Under the pieces are notes generated by a model that ran no database searches, was not told where the DNA came from, and worked only from the letters and a program-made list of their open reading frames with translations. Positions 7,599 through 14,663 of a stretch of DNA of 23,585 nucleotides are shown here, one piece after another. The translations under genes and the position numbers were made by a program. The first letter of the stretch is position 1; the number at the start of each line of letters is the position of its first letter. Source of the DNA: Candidatus Falkowiibacteriota bacterium (GTDB lineage Bacteria > Patescibacteriota > Patescibacteriia > Patescibacteriales > UBA12075); assembly GCA_030600505.1 (NCBI GenBank), contig JAUVLY010000002.1:1-23585 (forward strand). Direction: 5' to 3'.

Positions 7599-8972
7599 AT
7601 GTCGAATAAAAAAAAGAAAATAGCGATCTGCCATTACCGCGTCGGCGGCACCGACGGGGTATCTTTGGAAATCGCCAAACGAAAAGAAATACTTGAGAAC
7701 CATGGCTGCGTAGTTCATTTGATCGCCGGCCCTCGCAGTATTGGCGCGGACCATATTATTAAAGAGCTGGAATGGGATGACGGAGTAATACCGATCATTA
7801 AAGAAAACGGCTTTATTCATTTTAAACGCAAAGATTTATCAGCCAAAGAACTTAAATCCAAAATGAACAAAATCGTTTACGCAATCCAAGATAAGTTAAA
7901 TTATATTCAACTGCGTGAAAAATACGATCATGTCTTGATCCATAATATCTTTTCTTTTGGCGGGCATATTGCCGCTTCCAAGGCCTTTACCAAGTGGATA
8001 AAAAAATTCCAAATTCCCACCCTGGCCACCCATCACGATTTCTACTGGGAAAGAAAAGAATTTCAACTCCCTCGCTCCGGCTATTTAAAAAACTTCATGG
8101 AAAAATACATGCCGCCCAAATCAAAATATATTGAGCATGTAGTAATAAATTCGTTGGCAAAGAGAGAACTAAAAAAACACTGCTTTATCAATGCCGAAAT
8201 AATGCCGGATGTGTTTGATTTTAACAAGCCTCCCTGGGTACCGGATACTTTTAATAAAGAATTCTGCAGGGAATTTGCCATCAATCAACACGATCTGTTA
8301 ATTCTCCAGGCTACCCGGGTAATACCCCGCAAGGCAATCGAACTCTCTATTAATTTTGCCGCCAGCCTGCAAGAGCAAATCCATAAACTGCGCGGTCAAA
8401 AACTGTATAATGGGAAAAAGATAAACTCTAAAACCAAGGTTGTATTAATAATCGCCGGCTACGCCGAAGACGAAAAACGGGAATATTTATTTAAACTAAA
8501 AAATCTTACTTTTGAAAAACGGGTCTGCGCCAAATTTATCGCCGACCATGTAAAGGCTAAGCGCAAATTCAGCCAAGGAATAAAAACATATTCCCTTTGG
8601 GACGCATACGCTTACGCGGACCTAATTACTTTTCCCAGCATCTGGGAGGGCTGGGGTAACCAATTTATTGAAGCTATATTTGCCAAAAAACCAATCGTGT
8701 TGTATGAATATCCGGTTTACAAAGCGGATATTAAAAAGGAGGGTTATAATATCATATCACTAAAAAATGGCGATGATGACCCAATTAAAATAATTAACGG
8801 CCTTTACGAGCTCCCGCAAAAAACAGTTGATAAAGCTGTTAGACAAACTCTTCGTTGGCTAGTCGGCGAACATACGAGGGAAAAACTGAATAAGAACTTC
8901 AAAATCGGAAAAAAATACCATGACTACTCTGTTCTTGAAGATTTTCTGGTGAAAAAATTAAAGCTTGAGTAA
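7599..8972 (+). CDS. GT4-family glycosyltransferase
   Basis: 457 residues, two Rossmann-like lobes of a GT-B retaining glycosyltransferase (glycosyltransferase group 1, GT4). The N-terminal glycine-rich acceptor loop is VGGTDGVSLE (15-24). The C-terminal nucleotide-sugar site contains the E-x7-E motif EGWGNQFIE (E350 and E358) after FPSIW. R240/K245 in QATRVIPRKA match the phosphate-binding Arg/Lys pair of the family. It would transfer a sugar from an NDP-sugar (or sugar phosphate) to an unknown acceptor. Neighbours suggest it makes or rearranges the glucoside handled by the GH13_18 enzyme, for example an osmolyte or storage disaccharide; this is inference. The start ATG (MSNKKKK) has no Shine-Dalgarno, consistent with translation coupled to the upstream gene. 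A terminator follows at 9021. Confidence 0.9.
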   Translation: MSNKKKKIAICHYRVGGTDGVSLEIAKRKEILENHGCVVHLIAGPRSIGADHIIKELEWDDGVIPIIKENGFIHFKRKDLSAKELKSKMNKIVYAIQDKLNYIQLREKYDHVLIHNIFSFGGHIAASKAFTKWIKKFQIPTLATHHDFYWERKEFQLPRSGYLKNFMEKYMPPKSKYIEHVVINSLAKRELKKHCFINAEIMPDVFDFNKPPWVPDTFNKEFCREFAINQHDLLILQATRVIPRKAIELSINFAASLQEQIHKLRGQKLYNGKKINSKTKVVLIIAGYAEDEKREYLFKLKNLTFEKRVCAKFIADHVKAKRKFSQGIKTYSLWDAYAYADLITFPSIWEGWGNQFIEAIFAKKPIVLYEYPVYKADIKKEGYNIISLKNGDDDPIKIINGLYELPQKTVDKAVRQTLRWLVGEHTREKLNKNFKIGKKYHDYSVLEDFLVKKLKLE

Positions 8973-9020
8973 CAACCTCAGCCCCGCCCAGGCCTAAAGA
9001 CCTAGGCTAGTTATTATAAA

Positions 9021-9049
9021 AGCCCCGCAAGATGCGGGGCTATTTTTTT
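9021..9049 (+). terminator. Intrinsic terminator of the GH13/GT4 operon
   Basis: AGCCCCGC (9021-9028) pairs exactly with GCGGGGCT (9034-9041) around AAGAT, followed by ATTTTTTTA. It lies about 50 bases after the GT4 stop. Confidence 0.9.
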
Positions 9050-9159
9050 ATTACAAATAATTTCCTATCAGCGTTAATTCCGCGTAGTCATCCGCGTACA
9101 ATCCGCGTAAAAAGGTTTAAAAATAGTAATATTTTATAAACAAAATAAACAATTAACAA

Positions 9160-9804
9160 CTAAACTTTCATCACTACAAGTTCCATATCCTCTTGCGGTA
9201 AATCCTTTTTACTTATCTTTAATTTCTCTTCCTCGGTCGGCTCAATACCCATCTCTTTAATAAATTTATCCACTCCGGCAATATCCAACTTAAGTCCCGG
9301 CACTTTGTAGTGCATAGGTATTACTATGCGAGGCTCGATCTGGCTCACCACCTCCACCGCCTGCTTCGCGTCTAAAGTATATTTGCCCCCGACAGGAACT
9401 AAAAGAATATCGGTTCCGGCCAGCACTTCCAACTGTTTATTCTCCAAAATATGCCCCAGATCACCCAAATGGGCAATCGAAATATCCTCCAGCTCAATGC
9501 GATAAATTGTATTAAGCCCGCGTTCTTTGCCCTGCTTGTCGTCGTGATAAGACTCCACTCCCGTAACCGACACTCCCTTAACATCATACTCACCGGCACT
9601 ATCTATTATAAAGGGATTTCCCCTAAGGCTTTTGACATTATTATGATCATCGTGATCATGGCTTACGGTTATTATGTTCGCTTCAAAGGCTGGCGGCTTT
9701 AAACCTACCTTTTTGTCAAAAGGGTCGGTAACGACCACGACGCCATCCGGGCCGTTTTTGTCTTGAATCTTAAAGCATGAGTGTCCTATCCAGGTTATAA
9801 GCAT
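9160..9804 (-). CDS. UlaG/YtkL-like metallo-beta-lactamase-fold hydrolase
   Basis: 214 residues, a single metallo-beta-lactamase domain of the UlaG-like MBL_3 type. The metal-binding motif is HDHDDH (H49, H51, D53, H54). Further ligands are probably H112/D115 in AHLGDLGH and H165 in IPMHYK. The N terminus, ITWIGHSCFKI with a TDPF loop at 26-29, is characteristic of the subgroup. Members are metal-dependent hydrolases, often of phosphodiester or lactone substrates; the substrate here cannot be told. It sits downstream of ftsK on the same strand, separated by an AT-rich repeat region. Start is the ATG at 9804, which makes MLITWIGH, the usual family N terminus. Confidence 0.88.
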   Translation of the reverse strand: MLITWIGHSCFKIQDKNGPDGVVVVTDPFDKKVGLKPPAFEANIITVSHDHDDHNNVKSLRGNPFIIDSAGEYDVKGVSVTGVESYHDDKQGKERGLNTIYRIELEDISIAHLGDLGHILENKQLEVLAGTDILLVPVGGKYTLDAKQAVEVVSQIEPRIVIPMHYKVPGLKLDIAGVDKFIKEMGIEPTEEEKLKISKKDLPQEDMELVVMKV

Positions 9805-9814
9805 ATAGTTTTTT

Positions 9815-9950
9815 CCAAATCACAAATTCCAAATCACAAATTCCAAATAATATCCAAATTCAAAATTACAATTTTCTAAACTTTATTTATAAATGTTTTG
9901 AATTTTGGACATTGTCATTTGAAATTTATTTGGTGCTTGGTGCTTGGTAT
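9815..9950. repeat. Degenerate AT-rich intergenic repeat between ftsK and the MBL gene
   Basis: Two tandem 14-base units CCAAATCACAAATT (9815-9828 and 9829-9842), then partial copies, then roughly complementary words (TTTTGAATTTTGG, TTTGAAATTTATTTGG) and a tandem TGGTGCT on the right. The whole can fold as an imperfect hairpin. It fills the space between two minus-strand genes. Confidence 0.55.
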
Positions 9951-9962
9951 TTATTATTTTAA

Positions 9963-12542
9963 CTATTTAGCGAAAAATTTTCCTTCTTCTTCCTCATCCT
10001 CATTATCATCGTCATCTTCTGAATCATCCTCTTCGCTTTCTTCATCGTCTTCATTTTCATTTTTGTTATTTTCTTCATCACTGTCTTCATTATCCCGATT
10101 GTCTTCATCGGACTCCTCCTCGTCCTCATCTGATTCTTCTTCCTCGCTTGCCCCGTGGGAGCGAAGCTCCTCTTCGGGGTCATCTTCAAAAACCGGCGGC
10201 GTTTCTGGCTCATCTTCGCCCAAATAACTCTCGTGGGGCTTGGAATCAACCCGGGAATGAATACTAACCCCGCTTGTGCCTTGCTGGTCAATTGCTTCAG
10301 CTTCAGCCGGACTAATTAATATCTCCCGCGGTTTAGATCCATTTGACGGACCAATATAGCCAAGCTCCTCAAGCTGGTCAAGAATACTGGCTGCCCGGGC
10401 ATACCCGACACGCAAACGACGCTGGAGCAGCGAGGCTGAGGCTTTATTATATTTAAGAATTATTTCTTTAGCTTCGTGCAAAAGCTCGTCTTCATCGCCT
10501 TTAAGACCGTCCAAACCGACTCCGCCAATACCTTTAACGGTTTGCCGCTCGGTTACATCGTCCAGGTAGGCCGACTGCTTGCTCTTAGCCTTAATAAAAC
10601 GGACAACACGTTTTATTTCCGAGTCAGAAAGGAACGCGCCCTGAAGTCGAACCGGCTTTGACAACTCGGCATTAATATAGAGCATATCACCGCGCCCAAG
10701 AAGCTTCTCCGCCCCTAGCATGTCTAGAATAGTCCGCGAGTCCGTACCCGAGGCCACGGAAAAAGCGATCCGGCCCGGCATATTGGCCTTGATCAAGCCG
10801 GTTATTACGTCCACACTAGGACGCTGAGTAGCTAGAATCAAATGGATCCCAACCGCCCGGGCCATTTGGGCCAAGCGTATTACTCCGGCCTCAATATCTT
10901 TTGCCGCCGCCACCATTAGGTCGGCTAATTCGTCAATTACAAAAATCACATACGGCATTTTTACATCCGCAGTTTCATTATAGCCCTGTATATTGCGGAC
11001 GCCTGTCTTTTGTAACAACTCAAAGCGCCGATCCATTTCATTAAGACACCATTTAAGGGCGTTTATGGTTTTCGGCACTTCGGTAATTACCGGGGTCAAA
11101 AGATAGGGAATATTATTATAAACCGGCAATTCCACCCGCTTTGGGTCAACCATTATAAAACGGACCTCATCCGGCGTATTCTGATACATCAAACTGACAA
11201 TTATTGAATTCAAACAAACCGATTTGCCGGAATTGGTCGCCCCGGCTACCAATAGATGCGGCATTTTGGTAATATCGTCCAGCCAAACTTTACCGGCCAC
11301 GTCTTTCCCCAGCGCCATTTGCATATTTGTCTTCCGCTCTTTGTAATATTTTGAAGATAATACTTCCTTAAAACTTACTACTGCCTTAACTTGGTTTGGC
11401 ACTTCTACGCCCACGAGATGTGTGCCCGGAATCGGAGCCTCAATACGAATCGGGTGGGCAGCCAGAGCCAAAGCTAAATCATTGCTTAGATTGGTAATAC
11501 GGGACAGCTTAATGCCTTCTGCGGGACGGAAGGTATACTGCGTAACGGTTGGACCGACTGACACATTACCCATTTCTGATTCAATGCCAAAGTTCTTAAG
11601 AGCATTTCTAATAATTTCTTTATTATCTTCAATGTCCCCGCTGGTTGGCTTTTCCCTGCGCCCATCCAAAAGTTTGTGCGGAATTTTAAAATCCAAACCA
11701 GTCGGTTTCATCCACCAATAGACATCCGCGTCTTCTTTAACTTCCTTAACAACAAATTTAGGTTCTTTTGACCCTTTGTCATCCTCATCTTCATCATCGT
11801 CCTCGTCATCTTCTTCGTCATCCTCATCCTCGTCTTCATTATCGTCTTCGTCATCCTCATCCTCGTCTTCATTATCGTCTTCGTTATCCTCGTCATCTTC
11901 TTCGTCATCCTCATCCTCGTCTTCATCATCGTCTCCACGACGAAATATCTTGGCAATAATAAAATTTATCGGGTAAAATACCTTGGCAACAACACTATCT
12001 GCGCCAAAAAGAGCAACCAAAGTAGTGTCAAATAAAAGAAGTAAGGAAACGATCAACAGCCCCACAGTAACTAGGAGCGAGGCAATAAAACCCATGAGCT
12101 TTATAAACACATTGGCAAGCAAAAGCCCCACATAACCGCCGCCAATACCGGCCTCAACCGCCCCGGGCCATTGGTTACATTCTACGAATAAAAATAACAA
12201 GGTCTGAAAAGAAAAAACAAACAGAATTAACCCGAGATAATTACCCGCACCCAAATCAAAACGCTCATCATCATAAAGCATATAGCCAAGCGCCAAAAGG
12301 ATAACCGGGAAAACCCACTTACCCCAGCCAAAGCCGAGCATTAATCCCTGTTTAAGATATTGCCCCAAAAGACCGGCCATATCAAACAAACCCAAAAGAC
12401 TTATCGTCCCTAGGGCGAGAATAAACACAATTAAAACCCCTTTCTTGGTATCCGGGTCCAAATCGAGCGAGGGCATACTGGGCAATCTAATATAATCCAG
12501 CATGCTTTTTTTCTTGCGCCTATAGCGCCGACGTCTAGCCAT
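9963..12542 (-). CDS. ftsK: DNA translocase FtsK with two Asp/Glu-rich segments
   Basis: 859 residues. FtsK/SpoIIIE translocases pump DNA at the division septum during chromosome segregation. A basic start (ARRRRYRRKKK) precedes about four membrane segments (35-55, 73-90, 102-121, 136-172). Residues 204-256 are an almost pure Asp/Glu/Asn linker. The alpha domain spans about 275-420. The RecA-like motor has Walker A GATNSGKS (434-441) and Walker B YVIFVIDELADLM (531-543). A gamma winged-helix domain follows at about 685-745 (LLQRRLRVGYARAASILDQL), as in DNA-sequence-reading FtsKs. The tail (776-855) is again highly acidic, ending GKFFAK. Two acidic stretches are unusual. The DNA for the first contains internal duplications (11801-11926). 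Promoter at 12612-12640. No Shine-Dalgarno is seen before the ATG at 12542. Confidence 0.95.
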   Translation of the reverse strand: MARRRRYRRKKKSMLDYIRLPSMPSLDLDPDTKKGVLIVFILALGTISLLGLFDMAGLLGQYLKQGLMLGFGWGKWVFPVILLALGYMLYDDERFDLGAGNYLGLILFVFSFQTLLFLFVECNQWPGAVEAGIGGGYVGLLLANVFIKLMGFIASLLVTVGLLIVSLLLLFDTTLVALFGADSVVAKVFYPINFIIAKIFRRGDDDEDEDEDDEEDDEDNEDDNEDEDEDDEDDNEDEDEDDEEDDEDDDEDEDDKGSKEPKFVVKEVKEDADVYWWMKPTGLDFKIPHKLLDGRREKPTSGDIEDNKEIIRNALKNFGIESEMGNVSVGPTVTQYTFRPAEGIKLSRITNLSNDLALALAAHPIRIEAPIPGTHLVGVEVPNQVKAVVSFKEVLSSKYYKERKTNMQMALGKDVAGKVWLDDITKMPHLLVAGATNSGKSVCLNSIIVSLMYQNTPDEVRFIMVDPKRVELPVYNNIPYLLTPVITEVPKTINALKWCLNEMDRRFELLQKTGVRNIQGYNETADVKMPYVIFVIDELADLMVAAAKDIEAGVIRLAQMARAVGIHLILATQRPSVDVITGLIKANMPGRIAFSVASGTDSRTILDMLGAEKLLGRGDMLYINAELSKPVRLQGAFLSDSEIKRVVRFIKAKSKQSAYLDDVTERQTVKGIGGVGLDGLKGDEDELLHEAKEIILKYNKASASLLQRRLRVGYARAASILDQLEELGYIGPSNGSKPREILISPAEAEAIDQQGTSGVSIHSRVDSKPHESYLGEDEPETPPVFEDDPEEELRSHGASEEEESDEDEEESDEDNRDNEDSDEENNKNENEDDEESEEDDSEDDDDNEDEEEEGKFFAK
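11801..11926. repeat. Internal tandem duplications in the ftsK acidic linker
   Basis: A 39-base block at 11801-11839 recurs exactly at 11888-11926 (offset 87). A 33-base unit at 11812-11844 is followed by an exact copy at 11845-11877. Both offsets are multiples of three, so the frame stays open. The encoded peptide EDDNEDEDEDD appears twice back to back. Replication slippage is the likely source. Confidence 0.85.
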
Positions 12543-12611
12543 ATTTAACTCAAATTTAAGCTAATTTTAACACGAAAACAAGGTATTGTGAGTACCTCTA
12601 TTTATCCCTTA

Positions 12612-12640
12612 ATTATAGCATAATATGTCATCTGTTTAAA
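12612..12640 (-). promoter_or_regulatory. Extended -10 promoter of ftsK
   Basis: Minus strand: TTTAAA (12635-12640), 17 bases, TATAAT (12612-12617) preceded by TGC. The leader of about 60 bases contains a small AGGTA/TACCT hairpin near 12581-12597. Confidence 0.65.
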
Positions 12641-12672
12641 GTTGGAAATTCATCATTGTAAATATAATTTGA

Positions 12673-12724
12673 ATTCGCATGTGCCCCGCCTCGGCGGGGC
12701 TTTTTGCGCTAGCAAAAACAACAA
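12673..12724 (+). repeat. Two-hairpin dispersed repeat, copy 2
   Basis: ATTCGCATGTG, then an 8-bp perfect stem GCCCCGCC-TC-GGCGGGGC (12683-12700), then TTTTTGCGCTAGCAAAAAC. It abuts the terminator of the ACP operon and lies upstream of the ftsK promoter. It has the strongest first stem of the four copies. Confidence 0.8.
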
Positions 12725-12758
12725 AAAAAGCCTTTGCAAAAAAACACGCAAAGGCTTT
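12723..12758 (-). terminator. Intrinsic terminator of the tandem ACP genes
   Basis: AAAGCCTTTGC (12727-12737) pairs exactly with GCAAAGGCTTT (12748-12758). On the minus strand the stem runs into seven T, 22 bases after the stop at 12781. A related but diverged terminator is at 13475. Confidence 0.85.
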
Positions 12759-12780
12759 CATTCTTTTAAAGGTCTTACTT

Positions 12781-13059
12781 TTAGCCCATATCTTCAAAAT
12801 AATTATGAAAATCTCGGACAGTATTTAACCTGGAGTAATCATGATCAAAAATTATTTTGACAAATTCTTCCTCTAAAGCGAGGATTAATTCCATCCAATC
12901 AGCCGCATCAAAATAATAATCTTCCATAATGTCTGCGTCTGGGTCAATCTCCTCAACAGACGATGGGACGGAGTACTCTTTGCTAGGTATTTTTGCAAGA
13001 ACTTCCAAGAAAACTTTATTTACCCTTTCAACTATGGTCATTTTATTTCCCTCGGCCAT
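12781..13059 (-). CDS. Acyl carrier protein paralogue lacking the phosphopantetheine serine
   Basis: 92 residues, acidic, aligned end to end with the ACP encoded just upstream. The ACP signature D-S-L at the start of helix II reads YFDAADWMEL here, so Ala52 stands where the 4'-phosphopantetheine-bearing serine should be. The following helix (LILALEEEF) and the C-terminal TVRDFHNYFEDMG match ACP helices II and IV. Without the serine it cannot be loaded with an acyl chain in the usual way. It may be a binding decoy, a structural subunit or a decaying copy. The ATG at 13059 has GGGGG 6 bases upstream. A second ATG at 13041 (MTIVERVNK) has GAGGG 7 bases upstream and aligns better with the neighbour, so the true start is uncertain. 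It is the last gene of the ACP unit. Confidence 0.7.
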   Translation of the reverse strand: MAEGNKMTIVERVNKVFLEVLAKIPSKEYSVPSSVEEIDPDADIMEDYYFDAADWMELILALEEEFVKIIFDHDYSRLNTVRDFHNYFEDMG

Positions 13060-13102
13060 GATATGCCCCCTTTTTTCCTAAAATCTTTTTGATTTAACGA
13101 AT

Positions 13103-13378
13103 TTAGACATCAATGTAATCATAAAGGTCTTGAACCGTACGAATTATAAGCCGCTCATTGTCGGGTATATCTAAATCAAACTCTTCTTCCAGTTCATCAA
13201 ACATATCCAACAATTTAAGCGAATCAAAACCCAAATCATTTACTAAGTCTGCTTCCGGGACAATTTCTGCCATGGATAATAACCATGTGCCCTTTGGCCC
13301 AGGATCTCTTTGACCAATTTTCAATAAAATTTTATTTATCCTTTCTTCAACGCTCGCCTTCTCTTTTATCTCAGTCAT
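13103..13378 (-). CDS. acpP: Acyl carrier protein
   Basis: 91 residues. Acyl carrier proteins carry acyl groups on a 4'-phosphopantetheine attached to the serine of the DSL motif, seen here as LGFDSLKLLDM (Ser53 from the ATG used). The chain is acidic, with helix III/IV wording DIPDNERLIIRTVQDLYDYI typical of the family, and slightly longer at the N terminus. Start: a TTG at 13384 lies in frame, but the ATG at 13378 has a perfect AAGGAGG 7 bases upstream, so the ATG is chosen. No fatty-acid synthesis gene is in the window, so the partner is unknown. It forms an operon with the Ser-less paralogue 43 bases downstream, driven by the promoter at 13441-13469. The acpP symbol is by family; function in fatty-acid synthesis is not shown. 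Confidence 0.85.
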   Translation of the reverse strand: MTEIKEKASVEERINKILLKIGQRDPGPKGTWLLSMAEIVPEADLVNDLGFDSLKLLDMFDELEEEFDLDIPDNERLIIRTVQDLYDYIDV

Positions 13379-13440
13379 GGTCAATCCTCCTTGTTTTTTC
13401 TCTAGTTAAAGTTATTTGTTTATTTTAAAAGAATTATCAT

Positions 13441-13469
13441 ATCCTAGCACGTTTAATCTGCTTTTGCAA
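13441..13469 (-). promoter_or_regulatory. Promoter of the ACP pair
   Basis: Minus strand: TTGCAA (13464-13469), 17 bases, TAGGAT (13441-13446) with TGC upstream of the -10. The leader is about 55 bases and carries AAGGAGG before the ATG at 13378. Confidence 0.6.
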
Positions 13470-13474
13470 GGTAC

Positions 13475-13507
13475 AAAAAAGCCTCTGCTGAATATGCAAA
13501 GACTTTT
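13475..13507 (-). terminator. Intrinsic terminator of the 13520-13798 gene
   Basis: On the minus strand AAAAGTCTTTGC pairs with GCAGAGGCTTTT (two G-U pairs), loop ATATTCA, then TTTTTTG. It lies directly ahead of the ACP promoter and is similar in wording to the terminator at 12723. Confidence 0.75.
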
Positions 13508-13519
13508 ATATATTTTAAA

Positions 13520-13798
13520 TTATGCAGCTTCTTGCAAGCCCAGCTCAGGAAAACGTTCTTTTATTTTTTCATCAATCCTTTTTTTTAGTTCTTTAATTTT
13601 TATCTCGTCTTCTAAGTTTGGCGCAACAGATTTTTTCATTTCCTCTAATACGGTTTCAGGGTCTTTGTTATAATCATCAAGGAAAGCTTCTTCGTTTGGA
13701 TATTTTCCTATTATTAAATCCCTAGCCACTTCAATTGCCCCATCCGGTATTTCCTGTTTATGTTCTGCTATTTTTTCTGGTGTTAATATGTTTTTCAT
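13520..13798 (-). CDS. Unknown small acidic/helical protein
   Basis: 92 residues, no family recognised. It is charged and predicted mostly helical: MKNILTPEKIAEHKQEIPDG, then a central acidic part (EEAFLDDYNKDPETVLEEM) and a Lys/Glu-rich helix ending LGLQEAA. There is no signal peptide, membrane segment or cysteine. It is flanked by a terminator at 13475 and lies 75 bases downstream of the antitoxin gene, so it could be read through from the HigBA unit or have its own promoter. Its own terminator supports a real transcript. Confidence 0.6.
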   Translation of the reverse strand: MKNILTPEKIAEHKQEIPDGAIEVARDLIIGKYPNEEAFLDDYNKDPETVLEEMKKSVAPNLEDEIKIKELKKRIDEKIKERFPELGLQEAA

Positions 13799-13872
13799 AC
13801 TTTTTTAAATTAATTATTATCTAAAACTACATTATCATTAATTATTAAAAGTATCAAGTTTTTGAGCAAGCC

Positions 13873-14226
13873 TTAGGCTTTCTTTTTTGCCATTGTTTTT
13901 ATACTAACAGGGGTTTTAATTGCTTTTTTAGCTTTATCATTATTTAAACATAAAAATACCGGGGGCACTAATTTAGTATCTAAAGCATTAGCTATTTTAA
14001 AAAGCATTTCAAGAGATGGTAGCCATGAGACATTACCCGCTTCTAATCTGGCAATAGCTGGCTGTTTTGTGCCAATTAACTTTGCTAATTTTTCCTGAGT
14101 TAGACCTCTTTTTATCCGTGCATTAATCACCTGACAAGCAATATCGGCAATAAGCTTATCCTTTGAACTAATGGTGTTATTACGTCTTTTTTGATATATT
14201 TTTTTTCTGAATTCTTTTAATTCCAT
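13873..14226 (-). CDS. higA: HigA-type XRE antitoxin
   Basis: 117 residues with a central helix-turn-helix of the Cro/CI (XRE) type at about 40-85: KRGLTQEKLAKLIGTKQPAI followed by ARLEAGN. The N terminus (1-38) and the Lys-rich C-terminal tail (IKTMAKKKA) flank it. It follows the HigB-like toxin with a one-base gap (stop at 14228-14230, ATG at 14224-14226), the toxin-first order typical of HigBA. Antitoxins of this class bind their toxin and repress their own promoter; the palindrome at 14598-14615 is the expected operator. Confidence 0.85.
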   Translation of the reverse strand: MELKEFRKKIYQKRRNNTISSKDKLIADIACQVINARIKRGLTQEKLAKLIGTKQPAIARLEAGNVSWLPSLEMLFKIANALDTKLVPPVFLCLNNDKAKKAIKTPVSIKTMAKKKA

Positions 14227-14227
14227 A

Positions 14228-14566
14228 TTATTGTAATTGTTCTAATAATTGTTTCTTTATATTAATTGCTTTATCAATTTCCTTTTTTGGTGTTTTATTA
14301 GTCTTTTTTGAGAAACCATGCAACAGCCAATATATATCGTCTACTTTAGTAAATGTTATTCTGTATCCATATGGCCTAAGCTCATATATTTTGTATTTCT
14401 TTTCTATTTTTTTAACATCCTCAGTACGCAGTAATTGCTGTAAACCATATTTCTCAAGCATTTCAATTTTATAATCAATTTTATCCTGATCTTCTTCGTT
14501 AAGATTTGAAATGTATTCATATACTGGGCATTTTCCATTTGTGCGTTCAAATAACTTAATTTGCAT
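14228..14566 (-). CDS. higB: HigB/RelE-like toxin (Gp49 family)
   Basis: 112 residues of the phage Gp49-like HigB family (RelE superfamily), ribosome-dependent mRNA endonucleases. The core reads KIYELRPYGYRITFTKVDDI and then YWLLHGFSKKTNKTPKKEID, with the family's basic and aromatic residues (R in LRPYGYR, H in LLHGF, K in SKKTNKTP). Length is normal for the family and the frame is intact, so the toxin is probably functional. It is the first gene of the pair and starts about 43 bases after the predicted transcription start. No Shine-Dalgarno is visible. Confidence 0.85.
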   Translation of the reverse strand: MQIKLFERTNGKCPVYEYISNLNEEDQDKIDYKIEMLEKYGLQQLLRTEDVKKIEKKYKIYELRPYGYRITFTKVDDIYWLLHGFSKKTNKTPKKEIDKAINIKKQLLEQLQ

Positions 14567-14597
14567 TTATTTCTAAATTTAATCGTTATATTGATAA

Positions 14598-14615
14598 TAT
14601 AACAATATTGTTATA
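14598..14615. promoter_or_regulatory. Operator palindrome of higBA
   Basis: TATAACAATATTGTTATA is a perfect 18-base palindrome touching the -10 box and covering the predicted transcription start. It is a good candidate site for a HigA dimer. Confidence 0.65.
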
Positions 14616-14644
14616 ATTATATTAAATATATTATTTTTTGTCAA
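14616..14644 (-). promoter_or_regulatory. Consensus sigma-70 promoter of higBA
   Basis: Minus strand: TTGACA (14639-14644), exactly 17 bases, TATAAT (14616-14621). Both hexamers and the spacing are the full consensus, stronger than any other promoter in the window, as suits an autorepressed module. Confidence 0.8.
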
Positions 14645-14663
14645 ACTTTGTACTGTTGCATAG

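Noticed and set aside
9898..10227. Plus-strand Ser-rich 109-codon frame
   Set aside because: Antisense shadow of the acidic FtsK tail.
11768..11976. Plus-strand Ser-rich and His/Arg-rich frames opposite ftsK
   Set aside because: They are antisense readings of the GAx-type codons of the acidic linker.
12642..12860. Plus-strand 72-codon frame
   Set aside because: Covers repeat copy 2 and the ACP terminator, then runs antisense to the ACP paralogue.
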